A stretch of 64,000 nucleotides of DNA, taken from positions 701,762 to 765,761 of the forward strand of contig CAJNDS010000902.1 of NCBI GenBank assembly GCA_905221605.1. Direction: 5' to 3'. Below the pieces are notes generated by a model. The model did not search any database and was not told the origin of the DNA. It saw only the letters and a program-made list of their open reading frames with translations. Positions 42,283 through 52,300 of the stretch are shown here, one piece after another. A program made the translations under genes and the position numbers. This DNA is from Symbiodinium natans (Eukaryota; Sar; Dinophyceae; Suessiales; Symbiodiniaceae). Positions within the stretch are counted from its first letter, which is position 1; the number at the start of each line of letters is the position of its first letter.

Positions 42283-42394
42283 CTAGGATGCCCAGTACCC
42301 TTATTCCCTTTTTGGGGGGTTTAGAGGTTCCCTTATAAGCCCCTTTAAGCAAAAAAGGGCACCCTTTGTAAGCCTTGGTTACTGGGCAGCCTAG
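42283..42394. mobile_element. Hairpin element, family A copy 6
   Basis: CTAGGATGCCCAGTACCC ... TACTGGGCAGCCTAG, shared core, ATAA directly repeated outside (42279-42282 and 42395-42398). Confidence 0.8.
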
Positions 42395-43060
42395 ATAATT
42401 CCCAACAGCCGAGAAGGGTTGGATTTCTAAAGGCGGCCAGAGGCGGGGGGCCTTTTGCACGGTTTAGGGTTTAGGGTTTAGGGTTTAGGGTTTAGGGTTT
42501 GGGGTTTAGGGTTTAGGGTTTAGGGTTTAGGGTTTAGGGTTTAGGGCGCCCTCGGAACGGAACGCCGGAACGGAACTGAACTTGATCATCGCTGTCTTCT
42601 TGGCTGTTGGGTTGCACAGCTGAGTTAATGACTGTAGCTACCTTTCCACGTACTTCAACTACCGCCAACGTAAAGCCGGAAACCCGAAAGACGACCCATG
42701 ACCTAAACGCTGAGACCCCAAAACCGTAAAACCCAAAATCCCATCCCCCGAACCGCAATGCCTGAAACCCTCAAACCCAAAGTTCTAACCCCTAAAGACC
42801 CGTAAGCCTAAACTCTAAAACCGGGCCCCACGACCCGAATTCCTAAAGCTCTTAGACCCCAAAACCCTGAACCCTAAACCCTGAAACCCCAACCCTAGCT
42901 CCCCCCCCCAAGGAGTTGACAGCAGAGTTCCTGCTCATTGCGCTCGGCAAAGCCGACACTTCTACTCTCGACCCCTTGTAGCGTTTAGTTTGATTTTTTG
43001 GAGGAGGGGATTGACGTTAGGGCTTAGGGTTTTGGATTGTTCCTTTCCGAATAGTATATG

Positions 43061-43176
43061 GGTCTCTCTCTCTCTCTCTCTCTCTTTCTCTCCGGTTTTC
43101 GGGAAGAGGCTTCCAAAAGTCATGTCATTTGTTTTCCTCTTCTCTGACGCTGTCTCTGTCTCTGTCTCTGTCTCTG

Positions 43177-43212
<36 letters not shown>
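43061..43212 (+). repeat. (TC)n and (TGTCTC)n microsatellites
   Basis: (TC)n 43061-43092 and (TGTCTC)n/(TC)n 43148-43212. Confidence 0.9.
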
Positions 43213-43863
43213 TTTCTCCTTGGACCGTTTAAGGGTAAGATGATGTCGACGTGGTGCCAATACTTATTTGGAGGACTCCACTATACTTCTGGACCATGCT
43301 GAAATTGTTCCATTCCTTCGCGCGTTGGACTGATAAGGTACATCTCAAAGAATTGAATGGAGGTTTGAAAGGACTGCTGAGGCTTCTTTCACCTAAGCCC
43401 AAAACCCTCAAAACCCCTGGCCCATACTTGGATGTGAATGTGCCTCTCGTTGGAGGAACCTAAAGATCTCAAGCTTGGCTTTATGTCATGCCTGTTTGAG
43501 AAGTAGCTCTGGCCGCTTTCAGGAACCAGGGCGTTTAGGGTTTAGGGTTTAGGGTTTAGGAGGGTTTAGGCTAGGGTTGGGAGAGGAAGAGCCGAGATCA
43601 TGAATGGTATTTGTTAATGCCAGGGTTGGGCGTTCTTGCTCTACGTAGCGACGTAGGCCCTTTGCAAGGCGGTTTGGCGCTTGCCTTACAATGGTGGGCC
43701 TGCGGCCTATCTTTAACGTGCTGCCGCCAAAACCGGAAAGCCTCAACCAACCCGAACCCCAAACCCGGAACCTTAAGCCCCTAAGCCCTAAACCCCAAAC
43801 CCCAAACCCCAAACCCTAAACCCTGAACCCTAAACCCTAAACCCTATTCTCCCACACCCAGAG

Positions 43864-43927
43864 GATGCAGAAATTGCTTGGATGGATCAGCACTTGGCCG
43901 GTCTCGCTCAAGGCGACGAGGCCGTGG
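43864..43927 (+). CDS. Candidate exon (21 codons)
   Basis: CCCAGAG|G acceptor and GCCGTGG|GTTCCC donor. It reads DAEIAWMDQHLAGLAQGDEA, then V. CCCTAAA array left, TTTAGGG array (43940-44025) right. Family unknown. Confidence 0.5.
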
Positions 43928-44814
43928 GTTCCCTGGGTTTTTAGGGTTTAGGGTTTAGGGTTTAGGGTTTAGGGTTTAGGGTTTGGGGTTTAGGGTTTAG
44001 GGTTTAGGGTTTAGGGTTTAGGGTCTTAGTAGCTGAGTGAGTACACTTTACACTTCTTGGGATACTATAACCCCCTCTAAAACTGAAAGTGCGCACTTTT
44101 GGGGGGCTTATGAACCCAGCAACCAAGGGGTTTAGGGTGCGGGGTTTAGGGTTCGGGGTTTAGGGTTTAGGGTTGGGCTTTAGGCGGTTGAGGTTGATCC
44201 CCTTGTAGGGGCTCCCAGACCCTAAACCCTCAACCCTAAAGCCCCCGATGCTTTGGAGGTTAGTTAAGTGGCTTGTTGCAGCGGGGCTTGCGAGGCACTA
44301 GTAGGGGCTTTTCAGAAGGTGAGATCTCTGGGCTTTCGCTTATACCTCAACCCTAAACCCCCTAAGCCATATAAGGGGGGGGGGGGGGGAACCATAAGCC
44401 CAGAATTTTATGAAGATGCGCTGTGACGTCCTCGGGCTTCGGGTCTAGGGGTTTAGGGTGCCAGCGCTTGCCCTTCACCCCACAAGCCCACAAAAAAGAC
44501 CCACAACCCTTCTCCCAGACCCTGTGATACACCACACAACATAAACACAAGCGCGCAAAAGCAATTGAGAGAGCATTAACCCCAAGTCACCACCCAGAAT
44601 CTTGGACAGTTTCTATTGGACGTAGTCCCGGACTTGGACAGTTTCTAGGGGACTCCTTGGTTCAGGACTTGAACTTCCAATCGTAGAAATGTTCTTCGTG
44701 CACCCCAAAAGTACATCTAGGGTTTAGGATTTAGGGTTCAGGGTGGGGGGGTTTAGGTTTAGGGTTCAGGGTTCAGGGTTGTCGGTTTTTTTGATGAGCA
44801 CGCAACATGCGCAG
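43928..44814. other. Putative intron with a family E element
   Basis: TTTAGGG 43938-44025, family E element 44027-44127, telomere repeats 44128-44180, a G-run 44379-44391, unique 44392-44710, TTTAGGG/TTCAGGG 44718-44780. Confidence 0.5.
44027..44127. mobile_element. Hairpin element, family E copy 2
   Basis: TAGCTGAGTGAGTACACTTT ... TGGGATACTATAACCCCC ... TTATGAACCCAGCAACCAAG. Ordered match to 8366-8463, and both copies abut TTTAGGG arrays. Confidence 0.65.
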
Positions 44815-44895
44815 GCTCTCCACCTGATCCCTCCGCCTGGTGATTCCACAAACCAGACACTCGTACTGCTCCTGGCCTGCAGTCGAGCTTTCAGG
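44815..44895 (+). CDS. Candidate exon (27 codons)
   Basis: GCGCAG|G acceptor and TTTCAGG|GTTCAGG donor. It reads ALHLIPPPGDSTNQTLVLLL, then ACSRAF. Followed by TTCAGGG/TTTAGGG repeats. Family unknown. Confidence 0.4.
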
Positions 44896-44951
44896 GTTCA
44901 GGGTTCAGGGTTTAGGGTTCAGGGTTTAGGTTTAGGGTGTGCTACAGGGGC

Positions 44952-45030
44952 CCTTAATAATTAGAAAAGGGTTTTGGAGGCTATTGCAGTATAATTATAA
45001 AGGGACTGTAAGGGGCGATGCTTAGTAATT
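44952..45030. repeat. Dispersed repeat, family G copy 2
   Basis: Ordered match to 20411-20480. Confidence 0.5.
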
Positions 45031-45907
45031 ATTCCGAGTCCCAAACTAAGTTAGGGACTCCCTCGAAAAGGGAGTTTTCCCCAGGTAGTGAAATTTGAAC
45101 GAGGCTTTGTTGTTTAGGGCCGTACCAGCCTACGAGAGTTACTCGAGCCGCTGGGAGGACGCGCAAAGGGGTGGATCGAAGTTGGTGTGCTTTTTTTGTT
45201 TGCTTCATACCTAAGCCCTACACTAAATCCTGCACCCGAATCCTAACACATACACCCTAAGCCAGGCCGACAGCCCCGAAACCCGGGAGCTTTCTATAGG
45301 CCTTAGCGCTGAGTTAGAAGCACCAAACCCTAAACTCACTAGTTCTTGATATGGGGTCAGGGAATTAGGTGACTTCTACCCCGCGTAGATCACATAGAAA
45401 CTGTTTCAGGAAGCTATTGCGAATTCTCGAACCAACAGCCTCTCCGTACATCTGCCATCAGAATTGGAGCATCGAGCGTGCTTGTAGACACAGCATTTTC
45501 GGCGTGCGAAGCGGACAAGAAGCGCCCCCTACTCCATCTCCCAACAGCGGCAAAAGAACCCCCCCCAAAAAAAAATATAAAAAAAAAGAGTGAAAAAAAC
45601 AAGCAAGCTTGCGCCCCTACTCTGAACTTGTAGCTTGTTGTTTTCCTTGGTGTTCGTCAAACCCGCAAATGCAAACTTAGCTCCCGGAGTATTGAGGAAG
45701 TAGGTCAGGGTGCTCCATTTTCAGCCTGCTGCCGCGGCCATCATTTCGAGACCTAAACCCTAAACCTTAAACCCGCAACCCTAAACCCTAAACCCTAAAC
45801 CCTATCAAGCAGAGAAGCTCGCGTCCTGGAAGAGGCCAGACAAATTGAGCTTCCAAAAGCACAAAGCCCGGGTACGTACCCAGAGATTGCTAGCATGGCA
45901 TTTGGCT

Positions 45908-46019
45908 CTAGGATGCCCAGTAGTACCCTTATTCCCTTTTGGTAGGTTTAGGTTCCCTTATAAAGCCCTTTAAGCAAAAAAGGGCACCCTTTTTAAGCCT
46001 AGGTTACGGGGCAGCCTCG
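45908..46019. mobile_element. Hairpin element, family A copy 7
   Basis: CTAGGATGCCCAGTAGTACC ... TTACGGGGCAGCCTCG with the shared core. GGCT repeats directly outside (45904-45907 and 46020-46023). Confidence 0.75.
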
Positions 46020-47185
46020 GGCTTGTGTAGTACTCTTGGGTTCTTCAGGGAGGGGGGGTTCACGGGGGGTATGTAACCCAAGGCTCCCTACTACTCCCTC
46101 CTACTCCCTAAGGCTCCCTAAGTTTCTTGAAGGTTCCCTAGGTATCTACCCCCTATGAACCCCTCTCCCTTAAGAATCTCTAAATAGCAGCCATAGGTAC
46201 CTGAAAATGTTTTCATGAAAGCATGACTATATCTTAAGCCCTAAGCCCTAAACCTGTAACTCGGGATCCCTAATCGAAACCTGCGTTCGTAGCGGGTACG
46301 TAGGCTGGTCTGGGCCTCATACACGGTTTTCGTGGTGTGGACTTAGGGTTTAGGGTTTAGGGTTTAGGGTTTAGGGTTTAGGGTTTAGGGTTTAGGCTTC
46401 AGGGTTCAGGGTTCAGGGTTCAGGGTTCAGAGTAGTAGACTCAACTGGCTTACGACTTAGGGTTACCCTTGTCCGACTCATCGACCTGCTTGCCCGCTGA
46501 TTACACTAAACCCTAGACCCTAAACTTTAAACCCGAAGGGTTTAGGCTTTAGGGTTCGGGTTTATTGTTTAGGGTATAAAGGGTTTAGGGTTTAGGGTTT
46601 AGGGTTTAGGGGTTGAGGGTTTAGGGTTTAGGGTTTAGGGAGGGGGCGGGGCAAACATCAACTTGTTCACCACATGGGGTTGTTGGCTTCTGGCCCTAAA
46701 CCTTAAGGCTGAATCGAGTTTCGAACCACGGGTTTGGGGTTTCGGGTATCTCTAGAATTCCTGCATCCAGGCTCACTCAGCATTTCCGTGAGTTCAAGGC
46801 GGTGGTTGCGGGTTTAGGGTTTAGGGTTTGAAGCGTCATGCTTTAGGTTTCAGGCGTTAGGGCTGCGCTCAAAAGCATGATTTGTTGGCTTGTAGCCCTC
46901 CCTACGACTGAACAGTTCTTGTTGGCAGAATTCTGACAGTTAAGGGCAAACATTCCTATTCTTGCACAGGGTAGGGCAAAGCTTCAGAGCGACCATTGGG
47001 TTATCACAGAGTCCTGGGTTACTAGGGTTTAGGGTTTAGGGTTTAGGGTTTAGGGTTTAGGGTTTAGGGTTTAGGGTTTAGGGTTTAGGGTTTATGGGGC
47101 TGCAGGCCATGTTAGCAGTGGGGCGCTTGGAGGATCAAGGGGGGGACTTAGCTCGTGACAAACCCCACGCAGGGCCCCTGTGGGG

Positions 47186-47300
47186 GGCGGGGGGGGTTTA
47201 GGGTTTAGGGTTTAGGGTTTAGGGTTTAGGGTTTAGGGTTTAGGGTTTAGGGTTTAGGGTTTAGGGTTTAGGGTTTAGGGTTGAGAGTTTAGGGTTTTTT
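47186..47300 (+). repeat. (TTTAGGG)n array
   Basis: About 15 copies. Confidence 0.95.
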
Positions 47301-48039
47301 TTACTTCTACTTGGCACCCTAAACGGAGGGTGTCTGTGTGTTTTTCGCGAACTTTTGTTTTGTTGTCGCTTGCGTTTTTTGGGGGTTGGGTGGGGGGGGG
47401 GGGGGGGGGGGGAAACCTCTACAGTAGGTGCTGAAATTTTGCCTGCTTTTTAGGAGGGAAGCCTTTGTTTTTCTCCATCGGTGGCGGCAAACCTTTTTCT
47501 CTGTGTCTGTTTCCTAGCAAAACGTCTCCGCTCTCCAAGAAAGACGGCCTGGCCCTGGGGAGGATCGAGGAAGAAGAGGACGAAAAGAAAGAAAGACAGA
47601 AAGACAGAAAGAAAGCAAGAAAGGAAGGACGGAAACAGGGCCGAAAGAAACAACCAAAACGCGGAACAACATTCTTTCGCATTGTTGCCTGCAACCTTTC
47701 CAAAGTCCGTCCTGCGAGCATTGTGTTTGCAACTGGGGGGGCCCGCAGCCCGCTTTTTGAAGCTTCATGCCCACGAGAGACCTTGCATTCAACGCGTTGG
47801 AATGCTTTCAAGACACGTCTTTTCTTAGGGAAAACCAAAGGACATTGACCAAATCATGGAGCTTCTATGAAAATTAGTCGGCATCTTCTGCAAATACAGA
47901 GGCAATAGAGTTCATCCGAGGGAGAAAGCTATGAAAACACAGAGGCAATAGAGTTTTTCTGAATACAAAGCCAAGGAAATTAACAAGTATTTAAAAAAAC
48001 ACTTGGATCATCCCATCCCCACCCTCTCTGGGTAGAGAT

Positions 48040-48200
48040 ACTCTGGGGTTGGGCAATTCAGGGACACTCTTGGGTCGGGCACTCTGAGCATTCTGGGGTT
48101 GGGCAATCCAGGTATACTCTGGGGTTGGGCACTCCAGGGATGAGCGAGGAGTAGACCGGGCGAGGAGAAGAGGTCCGGGCGAGGAGAAGAGTTGAGTTTA
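48040..48200. repeat. Minisatellite of CTCTGGGGTTGGGCA and GGGCGAGGAGAAGAG units
   Basis: Four imperfect copies of a 25-35 bp unit containing (T/C)TGGG(T/G)(T/C)GGGCA, followed by two copies of GGGCGAGGAGAAGAG. No coding support. Confidence 0.7.
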
Positions 48201-48621
48201 AACTCTAACAACCCCACACTGAGGTTGGGGAAAAATGGTGCGGAAATCCGACTGAAATACAGAGGCAAAAGAGTTTTTCCTAGGACAAAAACGTATTAAA
48301 ATTTAGAGGCAACCGAGTTTTCCTAGGGACACCAAGGATGTAGAGGTTTTCCTAGGAAAAAACTGAGAAAACAGAGGTTTTCCTTCAAAACCAGAGAAAC
48401 ATATTGACTGTCCTCCAGAAGTAGAGAGAAATCGATGTTTTCTGACCCGCCCAACCCAAAAAACATTCGCCACAATGATCGCGAACAAACTCTCCACCCA
48501 CCCTAAACCCTGGAATGCTTGGGGCCCGCAGCCCTCCGAGGGGGTTGAGGGTGTAGGGTTTAGGGTTTTGGAGCAAGCCCTAAGCCTTGAGCGGCTTTCG
48601 GAGGATGTGTGCTTCAGGTGT

Positions 48622-48755
48622 TAACCCTGAACCCTAAATCCTAAACCCTAAACCCTAAACCCTACACCCTAAACCCTAAACCCTAAACCCTAAACCCTAA
48701 ACCCTAAACCCTAAACCCTAAACCCTAAACCCTAAACCCTAAACCCTAAACCCGA
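48622..48755 (-). repeat. (CCCTAAA)n array
   Basis: About 18 copies. Confidence 0.95.
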
Positions 48756-49108
48756 ATTGAGGGCGGTTTAGGGGTTGGATACCTTGCCTCAACTCACCCA
48801 ACTCTCCTGCGTGGGAAGGAGCTCCTCCTCAGCAGCCTGGAGACACTGGGCAAGGGCGTTTAAGGCCACTTCTAAGCTTTTAGGGTTTAGGGTTAGCGTT
48901 TAGGATCCTAAGCCCTACACCCCAAAACAGCCCAAGCTCCCAAGGCCCTGTAAACTGCCATTATGTTGAGTAGAACTATCGTGAATACCACTATCAGCAC
49001 CAGTTGCTATCATTGCTACTGCTTGCGAGAAATGATGCAACTTCTGCTACTGCTCCTTGTTATTCTATATCAAGAGCATGATTATTACTACCCCAAACCC
49101 TGTACCCC

Positions 49109-49113
49109 AACAC
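49109..49113. repeat. Target-site duplication AACAC, left
   Basis: AACAC precedes the 5' LTR and recurs right after the 3' LTR. Confidence 0.9.
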
Positions 49114-49272
49114 TATTGTTTATCTTCGGATAACGTACTCGTTTTCCATGTTGTGCATACCAGTGTGTATTACCTGTTGCATTTATGCTCTTAGCCCTCT
49201 GGAGAAAATAGGCGCGCCCTCCATGGCTTAACGGTATCTACTCTGTTTGGTGTGGTCAAACCTGAATCTATA
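49114..49272 (+). repeat. 5' LTR, 159 bp
   Basis: Begins TATTGTTTATC and ends CCTGAATCTATA. Termini are TAT...ATA instead of the usual TG...CA. I see no obvious TATA box or polyadenylation signal. Identical to 62602-62760. Confidence 0.95.
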
Positions 49273-49290
49273 GGTTATCAGCCGTAGAGC
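49273..49290 (+). promoter_or_regulatory. Primer-binding-site candidate, copia-like
   Basis: GGTTATCAGCC starts exactly at the LTR end. Drosophila copia's site also begins GGTTAT and pairs with an internal (anticodon-loop) half of a tRNA. Here the complement GGCTGATAACC would fit an anticodon loop with GAU (Ile-like). A second TGG-initial candidate, TGGTACCCTTGGG, lies at 49291. The primer tRNA is not established. Confidence 0.4.
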
Positions 49291-49321
49291 TGGTACCCTT
49301 GGGTTTGCGTGCAATCAGTGC

Positions 49322-52300
49322 ATGAGTTCCTCTGAACTGGTACCAACAGAAGTTGCGACATCTGTGGTCGCCTCTAGCGACTTGGAGGACGAGATGGCGT
49401 CTCTGCCAGCAGAAGGAGAGCAGCTCTCAAACTTGGGAAGCCAAGGGTTAGCCACTCTTGGTAGCCCTGGGATCAACGTTTTCAGTGGCGCAGGAGAAAC
49501 TCCTTTTGGACCCACTAACCCTAATGCTGCTACACCTATTGCTGCGCACTTGCATCTCCACAGGCAACAGTTCCAACAGAACATAGGTATCAACATAGGT
49601 TTGTCAGAAGATGAGGTCCGTGCACGACTTAGCTTACTAGAGTCTGAAGCTGAACGCAGGCACCAAGGCTTGACGGAAGCTATGAGAGCGACAGCTGAGC
49701 AGAATTTCGCAAACGCGGAAGAAGAAGCCAACAGCGTACACAGACAGGTTGTCGCGTCCCTTGAAGCAACACTTGCCAACAGTGAACTAGATAGCGCTAG
49801 AAACGCCGGTTTGCTGATGCAGGAGTTGAGGATGCGTGACCACCACCTGCAGAGCGAAGCACAAATGTACAGAAGCGCAAAACAAAGTTTTGAACGCAGT
49901 GAGCAGTTGAGGGAGCAAAACCTCCAAGAAGTTGAGGGAAACAAGCAGCTAGCATTGCTTCAATTCGGGTCATACCTGAAGAAGAACTATGATGAGCACG
50001 TCGAAACGCTAAGGAGTGAACTTGCAGAGCTAAGGACTGAGTTTTCAACAACTGAGGATGCGATGTATCGGCAGAACGATAGCCTCCAGGATGAGGTGTC
50101 GTCCCTAGAGAACGCACTAAGGAGAGAGCAAGAGCAAGTCGCTCAGCTCCGCCACTTGCCTCAGGGAACCACTGCCGGTGCGAGTCAAGCGCCCAATCCG
50201 CTAACTCCTCAGATGACGAACCCGTCAACACCTCAGTTTCCTAACCCGCTGTTCAATCAACCTCCTCAGTCAGTGCCGACAGGGCCCCCAGGCTTTCAAG
50301 CCCCCGCAGGCCCAAGCTCGTCAGACCCCGGTGTAATTCCGGAGTCACTAAGAGCATTAGCTGCTAATTTCCTGAGCAACAACAACCAAGTCACTGCAGC
50401 ACCTCCTGGTCTTTTTCCCGCAGGTGCGCCCCAACCCTCAGGTATGCCGACGGCGTCAGCCGGACAGTTGCCTCCCGGGCTAGCTTCCCAAACCGGACAG
50501 CTGCTTGGTTCGCAAACTGCGGCCCCTGCGGGCACGCCGGGTAGCGCGGGAGACCAAAGTACAGTAGCTTTGCAACAAGCACTCTTAGAAGCTGCGAAGT
50601 TTTTAAAGGGTGAGAAAACCCCTGAAGAAGACAAACCCAAAGTCAAAGAAGCCGATGTGGTCAAGCTCCCAGATTTTCCCAATCCGGAAACCTATCGCTC
50701 TTGGAAAACAGCTACAAGGGAAGCAGTAAGGGCTGCGTCTGATAGGCCGGATGCTGCTTTTAAGTGGATCCTTGAGGTCTACGAAAACGGAGCAAGCCAC
50801 GAACAGCTAAGGGATCCCGGCATCTTCTTGACGCTGGATACCAAGATCCTAGCCGCTTTGACCAAGGTCGCCAAAGGCGAACTTGCCCGCCAAGTGCTCA
50901 ACTTCAAGGAGTCTGAGGCAGTAGCAGGCAGGGCTGTAAGGGGTAGGCAAGTTTTGTTCATGTTTGAGCAGCATTTCAAAACCAATGAAGCTGCGGGATC
51001 TCTTTACTCAGTAGAGGATCTTCTCAAGGTTGCACTGCTAGGTGACGACTTGACCACGTTCATCTACAACTGGGACTCTGTAGTGGCCGGTTTGAGTCAC
51101 AAACCCGATGAAACCACGCTGAGAGATATCTTCCTTCGTCAAATCCGGAAGTCGACTAGGATGAAATATGACTTGGAAATTTACGACCGTGCCAAGGAGG
51201 GAACCTCCACGCATTCGTACGAGTTCCTGGTCGAATCGATTCGAAACCTTCTCAACCGCGAACGTATGCGGAAGAATCGAGATCGCATCGCTAAGTCGCA
51301 TGGCGACCGATTCGGTGCTCCTGTCTTAGATCCTAGAGCCGGACGCCCCCCTTCGAGGGGAGGCCGGGAAAGGACTCCCTCGCGTGGCAGCTCGAGGTCC
51401 AGGGCCTCATCGCAGAGGTCTCCAAGCAGATCCCCAGGTAGGTCACAAAGTCCCAAACGCGGTGTTTGTTATGACTTCCAAAAGGGTAAGTGCAAAAAGG
51501 GTGACAAGTGCAAGTATGAGCACAGGAAACGTGACCCGAGCCCGAAGGGAAAGTCCAAAGAAGTGTGTACCTTTTGGAAGAAGGGTAAATGCACTCGTGG
51601 GAATAAGTGTCGTTTTCTCCACAAAGACAGATCTCAGTCGCCTTCTGCGGCTCCCACTGCGGAAGCTGCGACACCAGCCTCAAAGCCCGAGAAAGCTAGG
51701 TCACCTTCCCCAGCGCCGAAGAACAAGCGCAAGCCCAGCAGGGGACGTTCAAGGGAAAAGGACAAGCACGCAGCTTGCTGTGTGTCTTTCGCTGCCGCGG
51801 CCCCAGCTGGACCAAGGGATGAGCCTAGTGTCAAGGGTGAGGATTACTGGGAGGTCGACTTCAAAAGAAAGGAGGTTGTGAGACACCATTGTTCCTACAG
51901 GTCAGAAATGTTTAACCCGACTTCGCAGGATTGCCCAATGGATCTTCGCAATTTGGGGAGCATGGCTGTTGCCGTCAAGACATTGCCAGTGGCCCCATTT
52001 GCTGAGAAAGAGTCGTGGAACTGGAGGTCCAAGCGATCACAACAGAACACGACCCCTTGGGTAGGCAAAACAGTCTTCAAAATCAAGGACCCAAATCGCA
52101 AGCTTAGGTTTAGTGACAAGGTCCGCGTTTACCAAGTCCCAATGGACAAATGCATCAAGTTGATTCGCAAACCAAGACAGTTCTCTGTATGCTACCTAGA
52201 TGAAAGGTCTTGCCCCAAACCATCCAAAGATGACAGAGAGTACGCCAAGAACGTAGCCTTAGAGTTGGCCAACGTCGTTCAAGCTTCGTTGCGTGGCGAA

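Larger units (their letters stand above)
42148..43863. other. Putative intron with a family A element and TC/TG microsatellites
   Basis: TTTAGGG 42145-42195, family A element 42283-42394, TTTAGGG 42460-42546, degenerate telomere-like sequence 42700-42900, (TC)n and (TGTCTC)n 43061-43212, unique sequence to 43530, TTTAGGG 43532-43562, CCCTAAA/CCCCAAA 43780-43848. Confidence 0.5.
44896..49113. other. Mosaic block up to the retrotransposon
   Basis: Family G repeat 44952-45030, C-to-A homopolymers 45559-45590, family A element 45908-46019, TTTAGGG 46345-46430, 46575-46640, 47022-47096 and 47186-47300, G-run 47391-47413, an open + frame 47465-47848 rich in Lys/Glu because of GAAA repeats (unsupported), short dispersed repeats AGAGGCAA(T/A)AGAGTTTTT at 47895-48360, a minisatellite 48040-48200, CCCTAAA 48622-48755, TTTAGGG near 48880, then unique sequence to the 5' LTR. 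Confidence 0.45.

Noticed and set aside
47419-47848. Overlapping frames on both strands, including a Lys/Glu-rich 127-codon + frame
   Set aside because: Driven by GAAA/GACA repeats and bordered by a G-run; all frames are equally open, so no one frame looks selected.
4081-49113. A true chromosome end
   Set aside because: TTTAGGG and CCCTAAA arrays alternate in orientation, are short (mostly under 220 bp) and are separated by unique DNA, and the sequence continues on both sides. They are interstitial.
4423-49113. CRISPR-like array of regular repeats
   Set aside because: Repeat units are 7-8 bp telomere types without spacers of constant length; the context is eukaryotic.
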